Part shown: positions 55,769 through 64,000 of the stretch, piece by piece
Layout: each line of letters opens with the position of its first letter
How positions within the stretch are numbered: position 1 is the first letter of the stretch
Source: Lactococcus cremoris subsp. cremoris NBRC 100676
GTDB lineage: Bacteria > Bacillota > Bacilli > Lactobacillales > Streptococcaceae
NCBI RefSeq assembly: GCF_001591705.1
Contig: NZ_BCVK01000001.1
Coordinates: forward strand, 1 to 64,000
DNA length: 64,000 bases
Reading direction: 5' to 3'
The notes under the pieces: generated by a model
Databases searched by the model: none
The model's input: the letters and a program-made list of their open reading frames with translations, nothing else
Told to the model about the DNA's origin: nothing
Made by a program: the position numbers and the translations under genes

Positions 55769-57013
55769 CTAAAACTCATTCAATTTCCAACTCAATTCAG
55801 GCGCAATCAATCCCTTAATCTGATAAGCATTTTCGCCCTCAACCACCGATTGAACCAAGGCACTCTTTCTTAATTCAGGCAACTGATAAGCTTTTTCATA
55901 AGGGAGTTCTAACTCAAAAGCTTCAAAAAGCTCATGCAATTTTTCTAAAATTGCTGTTTTCAGCCATTGAACACCATTCTCAGATTTAATTGAGAGTTGT
56001 AAACTTGGCGACAAAGTTGGCAAGAAGTCACTTGGGGCAATATCCATTTTATTATAAACATTCAGCACAGGAATATTTGTCAGCTTCAAATCTTCCATGA
56101 TTTTCAAGACCGTTTGTTCATGAATTTCATGATGAGGATTGCTAGCATCAATGACATGAATCAGTAAATCAACATTTGCAGATTCTTCTAAGGTTGATTT
56201 AAAAGCTTTAATCAGCTCTGTTGGCAGATTTTGGATAAAACCGACAGTATCTGTCAGTGACACCGTAAAATCTTCAACCAATTGAACGGCTTTTGTTGTG
56301 GCGTCCAATGTCGCAAAAAGTTCATTTTGCTCATATTGTTCTTTATCAAGACCAACTAAAGCATTCATAATGCTGGATTTTCCGGCATTGGTGTAACCAA
56401 TTAAGCCAATCCGAAAAATTCCTGATTTTGAGCGTTTTTGGCGGATATTTTCCCTTGTTTTTTCAACTTTTTTGAGGGCTTTATCAATGTTTTCAATTCG
56501 AGTGCGAATATAACGTCGATCTGATTCAAGCTTGGTTTCACCTGGTCCTTTAGAACCAATTCCCCCACCTTGACGGCTGAGCATAATTCCTTGCCCGACC
56601 AAACGCGGCAAAAGATAATTGAGCTGGGCTTCTTCCACTTGAAGCATTCCTTCATGTGAGCGAGCCCGCATGGCAAAAATATCCAAAATCAATTGCATTC
56701 TATCAATGACTTTGACGCCCAAAGCTTCTTCCAAATTGACATTTTGTCTTGGGGATAGACGGTCATTAAAAATAACCGTATCAATTTCGCCCACTTCAAT
56801 CGCCCAACGCATTTGTTCCAATTTTCCAGAACCAATCATTGTCCGACTATCTGGACGTTCTCTTTTTTGAGTAAATTGGTCAATGACCAATCCGCCAGCC
56901 GTTTTTGTCAATTCAGCCAGTTCAACCATTGATGACTCAAAAGCCTGAAAGTTTTGGGCTGTTTCTACTCCCGCAAGGAGTACTCTTTCTTGTTTTTCTT
57001 CTAGATCTATCAA
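55769..57013 (-). CDS. hflX: GTPase HflX
   Basis: 414 aa. N-terminal HflX domain (DSRTMIGSGKLEQMRWAIEV, VIFNDRLSPRQNVNLEEALG), the Gly-rich linker RQGGGIGSKGPGETKLE, and a G domain with G1 GYTNAGKSS, G3 DTVGFI and G4 NKMD. Splits stalled or hibernating ribosomes. Intact. Confidence 0.95.
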   Translation of the reverse strand: MIDLEEKQERVLLAGVETAQNFQAFESSMVELAELTKTAGGLVIDQFTQKRERPDSRTMIGSGKLEQMRWAIEVGEIDTVIFNDRLSPRQNVNLEEALGVKVIDRMQLILDIFAMRARSHEGMLQVEEAQLNYLLPRLVGQGIMLSRQGGGIGSKGPGETKLESDRRYIRTRIENIDKALKKVEKTRENIRQKRSKSGIFRIGLIGYTNAGKSSIMNALVGLDKEQYEQNELFATLDATTKAVQLVEDFTVSLTDTVGFIQNLPTELIKAFKSTLEESANVDLLIHVIDASNPHHEIHEQTVLKIMEDLKLTNIPVLNVYNKMDIAPSDFLPTLSPSLQLSIKSENGVQWLKTAILEKLHELFEAFELELPYEKAYQLPELRKSALVQSVVEGENAYQIKGLIAPELSWKLNEF

Positions 57014-57095
57014 ATTTTTAGTAAAATTTTCCTTTTTATTTTTGTCAGCTGAGTTTAGACTAAAAGTATTATAAAACTAAACTCTATTTTTGTAT

Positions 57096-57599
57096 TTATT
57101 CATTTGTCACAATTCTTTTGACTTGAGAATTCACTGACAGATTTGCAAGTTCGTCAGCAAAGAAGCTTGGAAAAGCCTTGTAATTTCTGTAATCAGCAAT
57201 CGGAATCCATTTCAAAAATTCTTTGCTACCGTCTGTCCCAAAACTCTCCGATGTTACTGCCAGATTTTCTGTCAGTGGTTTCATCAGAAAATAAAAACTC
57301 AATTCATGACAATTTACCTCATTCAAAAAATCATTTTCCTGACCTGTAAAAAAATTTTCATGGATAAAAGCTAAATGTTCAATTTCGAGATTTAATCCCG
57401 TTTCTTCACGAATTTCACGCAGACAAGCCTCCTCGGCCGTTTCACCCAGTTGCACGGCACCACCAACCGAATAATAATAGTCATTGTGGTTATTGCCAAC
57501 CATTAAAACAGCATCATCTTTAATAATAATTCCAGCTGCCCGATAGCGAAACCACTGATTACCACGCGTAAAACCAATATCCTGACTCATATCTTCCAT
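57096..57599 (-). CDS. NUDIX hydrolase
   Basis: 167 aa. The Nudix box is complete: GGAVQLGETAEEACLREIRE followed by ETGL (GX5EX7REUXEEXGU). Surrounding HELSFYFLMKP and FLKWIPIADYR are common in small nucleotide pyrophosphatases. Substrate unknown. Confidence 0.88.
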   Translation of the reverse strand: MEDMSQDIGFTRGNQWFRYRAAGIIIKDDAVLMVGNNHNDYYYSVGGAVQLGETAEEACLREIREETGLNLEIEHLAFIHENFFTGQENDFLNEVNCHELSFYFLMKPLTENLAVTSESFGTDGSKEFLKWIPIADYRNYKAFPSFFADELANLSVNSQVKRIVTNE

Positions 57600-57693
57600 T
57601 TTAATTCTCCAAAATTTTAATGATAAGGCTGTCGGTAGTTTTTTTAAATATTATTCATTAAAAAGTTTCTTTACAAGTCAAACAAAAATGATT

Positions 57694-58791
57694 TTACCCA
57701 ATCAAAGCCTTACGCACAACTACATCCACACCCTCTGGCACCCAAGCGGCAACGACTGCTTTTTGTGGCACGCGGACCCAACCAAGACCAGAAAAGACAA
57801 TATCTGACTTGTCAGTAATTTTAAACTCGCGACGAACCAATTTGGCACCAACCAAAGCAGGAGCCAAAAGCTCACCTTTATGCTTTTCATAAAATTCAGT
57901 CGCACCTTCAAGTTTCGTCCGATGAACATTGATTTCATTGTCAAAATAAGCAGTCATTCCTTGGCGCTCACCACTTATAAAGTCAAAACGTGCCAAACCA
58001 CCAAAGAACAAAGTTTGTTCAGGATTGAGTTGATAGGTTTTCGGCTTAATTTCTTTACGTGGTGATACATATTTCAAATCCTCTGGTTCCAAGTAATGAG
58101 CCATTTGCCCTCGATGAATAATCCCCGGTGTGTCAATCAGTGCCGAGTCTTCATCAAGCGGAATTTCAATCTTATCAAGAGTCGTTCCTGGAAAACGTGA
58201 AGTTGTAATCACATCCTCAGAACCTGAAGCTGACTTAATAATCGCATTAATCAAAGTTGATTTACCAACATTGGTCACCCCAACCACATAGACATCACGC
58301 CCACGACGATAATGCTCGATAGCTTCCATCAATTCAGCCACATCATCTTTGTTTTGTGCTGAAGTGATGAGGATATCCTTAGGTTTCAAACCACGAGAAG
58401 CCGCTTGTTCTCTCAACCAAGCCGTCATTTTCCCAACTTTTAAAGATTTTGGCAAAACATCACGTTTGTTTGCGACCATTAATAAATCATTTCCACCAGT
58501 CAATTTATGAAGGTTAGGAATCAAAGACCCATTAAAATCAAAAATATCAACCACATTAACAATCAAAGCATTATGTTGACCAATTTCTTTAAGCAAACGC
58601 AAAAAATCTGCATCAGTCAAACTTGTCGGTGCAATCTCATTATAATGACGCAAGCGGAAACAACGCTGACAGTATAAATCCTCATCGTTCTTTATTTTTT
58701 TCTTCAAAGCACCCGCAGGCAAAAAGCCAAGTGCATTTTTATCCTCAGTTTGAATTTTTGCACCACAACCAATACAGTACAAATCTTCCAT
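57694..58791 (-). CDS. yqeH: Ribosome biogenesis GTPase YqeH
   Basis: 365 aa from the ATG at 58791 (MEDLYCIGCGAKIQTEDKNA), the usual family start with a CxxC...CxxC zinc finger. Circularly permuted G domain: G4 (NKRDVLP) precedes G1 (GVTNVGKSTLIN) and G3 (DTPGII). Needed for 30S maturation. The open frame reaches 58842 but its start overlaps the promoter: an extended -10 TGTGGTATAAT (minus, TATAAT at 58820-58825). The predicted transcript starts near 58812, giving a very short leader. Confidence 0.93.
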   Translation of the reverse strand: MEDLYCIGCGAKIQTEDKNALGFLPAGALKKKIKNDEDLYCQRCFRLRHYNEIAPTSLTDADFLRLLKEIGQHNALIVNVVDIFDFNGSLIPNLHKLTGGNDLLMVANKRDVLPKSLKVGKMTAWLREQAASRGLKPKDILITSAQNKDDVAELMEAIEHYRRGRDVYVVGVTNVGKSTLINAIIKSASGSEDVITTSRFPGTTLDKIEIPLDEDSALIDTPGIIHRGQMAHYLEPEDLKYVSPRKEIKPKTYQLNPEQTLFFGGLARFDFISGERQGMTAYFDNEINVHRTKLEGATEFYEKHKGELLAPALVGAKLVRREFKITDKSDIVFSGLGWVRVPQKAVVAAWVPEGVDVVVRKALIG

Positions 58792-58924
58792 TGTATTTTC
58801 ATTTTCAATCATATTGCCTATTATACCACATTTCATCAGCATTTTTAGCCTTTTTTCCTAATAATAAAGAGCTATTTTTGTCAGCTTTTTACTGACAGAT
58901 TTATCAGTAAGTTAATTTTAAAAT

Positions 58925-58960
58925 AAAAAAGAGAAGGACAACTTGTCCATCCCCTTTTTC
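58925..58960 (-). terminator. guaB terminator
   Basis: On the minus strand GGGGATGGACAA pairs with TTGTCCTTCTC and a T run follows, 45 nt after the guaB stop. Confidence 0.7.
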
Positions 58961-59006
58961 TACTGACAGAATTATCAAAATAAGATAATTTTCTTGTCAG
59001 CAATTT

Positions 59007-60867
<1,861 letters not shown>

Positions 60868-62165
60868 ATGAAACTGAAAAAATCCCACATTATTTCCCTA
60901 ATTCTATTTTCCGGATTACTACTTGTCGAACCCGTACTAGCCGAAGATAATGTCACCTCTGACAATCATCCGATGGGCTATTTTATCAAGCAAGAACAGG
61001 AGCAAAGTCAACAAGCTTCTGATGAAACTAGCATTCTACCACAGATGAAACTCCAAATATTAGAGCGCGCTCATTTGCAGCAGTTCCGGCAGCAAGCGCC
61101 CCTTCCAATCTCTCTTCCACTGATAACTCACTCCCTAGACAAGATGCTGTAGATATTTCAGACTACCAAAACTGGATGGTTCAATCTGATTTTAACGCTT
61201 TGAAATCAGAAGGGGTTAAAACAGCTATTATCAAGTTAACTGAAGGAACAAGTTATCTTAATCCAAGTGCTGCAAAACAAATTCTGATGGCAAAAAATGC
61301 TGGACTGACTGTAGCTACTTACCACTTTGTATATGATCCAACAAAGATTCAAAACGAAGCCGCCTTTTATGCTCAAAGCGCTAAAGCACTCGGTTTATCT
61401 ACCAATACCGTGATGATTGAAGATGCGGAAGCCCCTTCACAATATTACAATTGGACAGCCGTATCACAAGTTTTCAAAAGCACTATGAACAAAGCAGGCT
61501 TCAACAATATTCGCTATTATACTTCACAAGGTTGGGTGAGTTCAGGTGTTATGAATGCTTCAACTCTTGGAGCCAAAAATTTATGGGTTGCTCAATATCT
61601 CTATGGAAAACCAAGTAATCAAAATCTTAAAAATACAGACTACGGTTCTTGGCAATATACGAGCCAAATGTATTACCAAAGCACTCCAAACTTAAGAAGT
61701 CACAATCTAGATACTTCAATTGATTATAATAATATTTTCAATGCTTCACAAGGACTTCAAGACGTTTACCGCTTGTATAACGCAAATACAGGAGAACACT
61801 TCTACACTCTCAATTTTGCTGAGAAAACAAACCTGCAGAACGTTGGTTGGAGTTATGAAGGAATCGGTTGGCTATCTTCTTCTTCTGGGTCCCCTGTTTA
61901 CCGCGTCTACAACCCCAATGCTAAAGGTGGCGACCATTATTATACAATGAGTAAATGGGAAGCACAGCAGCTGGTCAACAAGGGATGGAGATGGGATAAT
62001 AATGGAGCCCCTGCCTTTTACTCTAATGGCTCAAAAAATCTCTATGTATCTTATAATCCAAATGCTTATTCTGGCTCACACAACTACACCACAAGTTCAT
62101 ATGAGCAAAACAGCCTCCTTAGAAGTGGCTGGAAATATGGTGCAGTTGCATGGAAAGTTAATTAA
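60868..62165 (+). pseudogene. Secreted GH25 lysozyme with DUF5648-type repeats, frameshifted
   Basis: The first frame gives a signal peptide (KSHIISLILFSGLLLVEPVLA) and about 35 more codons. Near 61031-61040 a 1-nt deletion moves the rest to another frame: ...SSTDNSLPRQDAVDISDYQN, the GH25 start with its catalytic Asp region, then VKTAIIKLTEGTSYLNP, VATYHFVYDP and VMIEDAE. The C-terminal 130 residues hold three repeats of the type YRLYNANTGEHFYT, a likely wall-binding part. As read, the catalytic part has no signal peptide and starts at an internal Met (61176). Total would be about 432 aa. Confidence 0.88.
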
Positions 62166-62177
62166 ATTAAATTAAAT

Positions 62178-62208
62178 AAAACTAAGAAAAGCTTTTCTTA
62201 GTTTTTTT
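62178..62208 (+). terminator. Terminator after the lysozyme gene
   Basis: ACTAAGAAAAGCTTTTCTTAGT at 62181-62202 is a perfect dyad followed by TTTTTT. Confidence 0.85.
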
Positions 62209-62298
62209 ATATTCAGAATTTGATTGATTACTTTAGGCTAAGACTTTAGAATTAAGTAAAAATTCCAAAGTTTTCATTTGGAATATCTTTTACTTATT

Positions 62299-63726
62299 TT
62301 AAAATTTCAATATCGTAAATAATGTATCAAAAATCAAAAGACTGTTTGAGATTATTATAATTACCGCCGAAGACAAAGCAACTGTCTTATAAGAAATGAC
62401 TTTCAGCTCAAAATGCTCATTTCCCGCAAATAATGGAAGTAGAAAAAGCATCGGTGTAACATAACGTCCCTGAACTCCGCCAATTGCCCCATTGATGGCA
62501 TTCGTCCCTGAAGAATATCCTGTAAAGAAATTTATATAAAGAGCAACTATGTTCAAAACAAAAAGCCCCAAAGCACCATAACTAATTAATGGATCTTTAA
62601 CAAATTTTGTTTCCACAAAAGCAGCGGCTAAAATTAATATAAACCATACACTCGTAAGCCAAAAAGGCATCATATTGTGCGTAGCTAATGGCTGAACAAG
62701 AACGGTGTTGATATCCTGAACATTAATATTAGGATTAAAGTTATATGAAAAATTCATAAATAATTTATAAATAACTAAGCCAAAACCACCATATCTACGA
62801 GCATATAAAATTCCACCAATTAAAACAATAATTAGAACAACAATACTTGTCGTAAACCTAGCCCGTTTAGAAAGTCTTCTAATAATATTTTTTGTTTTCC
62901 ATCTCATAAATATAGATAAAATAATTATCGGGAAAATAAGAATTAAAAGTTTAATATTAGTTTTTGCTGCAAAGTACACGGCAATCGAACTAATAATCAT
63001 TGGGAGTAAATTAAAAGGTGTTATCTTCCCTTTATCCACCATATTAATCCCCACAGCTACAAGAAAAGCCGCAAGAATTAATGTTAAACCATCGTAAGAA
63101 AGACTAGAGAAAGTATTCATTACAACAGGACTAAGCCCTATTATTGTAAATACTAATTTCCCCCTTCTAACATACTTGATGATAAAAAACAATATTAAAG
63201 TATAGACAAACATCGACAAAAGTCGAGCGCACACAATCATCATCCCCATTGAAGGATAGATATGATAACCCAACCAAACCCCTGCGGCAGGCACTATGTG
63301 ACCTAAAAAATTGTAGGATAATACTTTAGGATATTCAGTAGAGCGAGGAAGTTTATTCATTGGCATTCTTTGAACTTCAGTTTCAAAGTATTTTTTAAAA
63401 TAATCTCCATTCTGATAGGCTGGTTTTTGATTAACAAATTGATTACCAAACCATTTTGAATTCTCGCCGTAGACTGTTATATCTGTGGTCAAGTGCACAA
63501 TATTACTAGAATTTACAAAATGATAAACACCATCTGGTTCGTTAAAGAACGGCATTCCAATGGATAGGATAATTCCAAAGAAAAGAGCAATTGACAAATA
63601 AAATTTGTGAACTTTCTTTTCTATTACTTCTGCATTAAATGATATTTTAGATTTTTCACTATGTCTTTTTTCATTATGTCTTTTGTTTAAGTGATAATCA
63701 TTTCTTCTATATCTAACTGTATCCAT
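62299..63726 (-). CDS. DUF2142 family membrane protein
   Basis: 475 aa with about 11-12 membrane helices. Near the N terminus the first extracytoplasmic loop has NEPDGVYHFVNSSNI, matching the acidic D(E)xxHxxR-like motif of GT-C-fold glycosyltransferase relatives; GLSPVVMNTFSSLSYDGLTL is the DUF2142 signature. Such proteins belong to cell-wall or exopolysaccharide glycosylation. One nucleotide separates it from the gene upstream, so both are one operon. Confidence 0.82.
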   Translation of the reverse strand: MDTVRYRRNDYHLNKRHNEKRHSEKSKISFNAEVIEKKVHKFYLSIALFFGIILSIGMPFFNEPDGVYHFVNSSNIVHLTTDITVYGENSKWFGNQFVNQKPAYQNGDYFKKYFETEVQRMPMNKLPRSTEYPKVLSYNFLGHIVPAAGVWLGYHIYPSMGMMIVCARLLSMFVYTLILFFIIKYVRRGKLVFTIIGLSPVVMNTFSSLSYDGLTLILAAFLVAVGINMVDKGKITPFNLLPMIISSIAVYFAAKTNIKLLILIFPIIILSIFMRWKTKNIIRRLSKRARFTTSIVVLIIVLIGGILYARRYGGFGLVIYKLFMNFSYNFNPNINVQDINTVLVQPLATHNMMPFWLTSVWFILILAAAFVETKFVKDPLISYGALGLFVLNIVALYINFFTGYSSGTNAINGAIGGVQGRYVTPMLFLLPLFAGNEHFELKVISYKTVALSSAVIIIISNSLLIFDTLFTILKF

Positions 63727-63727
63727 A

Positions 63728-64000
63728 TTACACTAACCTCACTAAAATACCACCAATAACCACAATTCCTAAAATAAACAATAATAATGGGAAAATTATT
63801 GATTTCAGAGCACTAAAATGAACCTCTTTTTGAGGAGTGACAGCTAAAATATTGTACTCATTTGTCCCTGCACCATAGTCTGGAATAAGACCATTTAGTT
63901 TAAATGATTGGTTGCTTGCTGTCTTCATACTAGTTTTAGTAAGTTGGCTACCATTAGGCGAAACTACATTTTCTGAAAAAATAGAAAAATCAATGGGTGT
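63728..64000 (-). CDS. C-terminal end of a membrane-anchored protein, partial
   Basis: The frame is open from the right edge of the window (TPIDFSIFSENVVSPNGSQL ...) to the stop at 63728, giving the last 90 codons. An extracytoplasmic part is followed by one C-terminal helix (SIIFPLLLFILGIVVIGGIL) and a short tail. The ATG at 63928 is internal. Too little is present to name the family; it is in an operon with the DUF2142 gene. Confidence 0.75.
   Translation of the reverse strand, partial: TPIDFSIFSENVVSPNGSQLTKTSMKTASNQSFKLNGLIPDYGAGTNEYNILAVTPQKEVHFSALKSIIFPLLLFILGIVVIGGILVRLV

Overview
The window is chromosomal DNA of a low-GC Gram-positive that is almost certainly Lactococcus (L. lactis / L. 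cremoris). The lactococcal autolysin AcmA with three LysM domains, the dha locus with its DhaS activator and DhaQ co-activator, PepDA, and the yqeH-yhbY-nadD-yqeK-rsfS-tmcAL housekeeping cluster all fit. About ten genes are broken by stop codons or frameshifts, a decay level typical of dairy strains; that last point is inference.

Layout. 1-5186: end of nrdD with paired NrdR boxes, acmA, a nucleotidyltransferase-fold gene with a small overlapping partner, a nicotinamidase-like hydrolase, a broken aldo/keto reductase and a GyrI-like gene. 5187-19067: a 13.9-kb integrated mobile element inserted exactly at the start codon of luxS, bounded by 19-bp direct repeats (5187-5205 and 19049-19067) and carrying integrase arm-site repeats at both ends. 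Its right half is the mobility core (sigma-like regulator, DUF961-like protein, FtsK/TcpA ATPase, 2-TM protein, a hairpin replication origin with a pMV158-type nick site, RepB-like Rep, excisionase, tyrosine integrase). Its left half is cargo: a HEPN protein with a DUF4062 (TIR-like) protein, a repressor/lipoprotein pair with palindromic operators, a minimal CBASS operon (CD-NTase + SLATT effector), and a 539-aa protein with up to three helix-turn-helix units. The element's own right end supplies a near-consensus promoter and ribosome site for luxS.

19068-31800: luxS, a small lactic-acid-bacterial protein, a Gfo/Idh/MocA oxidoreductase, a heterodimeric ABC exporter with a broken second subunit, NnrD, a flavoprotein, tRNA-Leu, an fbp gene interrupted by an amber codon, and an RlmI-like methyltransferase. 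31800-45300: an ABC-2 exporter with a frameshifted ATPase, pepDA, the dihydroxyacetone/glycerol locus (dhaKLM, glpF, dhaS, dhaQ), a broken HAD gene, pgk, rpsU, and a MerR/MFS pair with a textbook 19-bp-spacer promoter. 45250-48250: a TetR repressor with two palindromic operators framing a strong promoter that drives three oxidoreductase genes, two of them damaged. 48277-60488: mostly minus-strand housekeeping genes (ung, yebC, tmcAL, methyltransferase, rsfS, yqeK, nadD, yhbY, hflX, nudix, yqeH, guaB). 60868-64000: a frameshifted GH25 lysozyme and a DUF2142 membrane protein with a partial upstream gene.

The most unusual part is the luxS-targeted element: it combines rolling-circle replication, FtsK-type DNA transfer machinery, promoter replacement at the quorum-sensing/methyl-cycle gene luxS, and two separate candidate anti-phage modules (CBASS, and a DUF4062+HEPN pair that I cannot assign to a named system).
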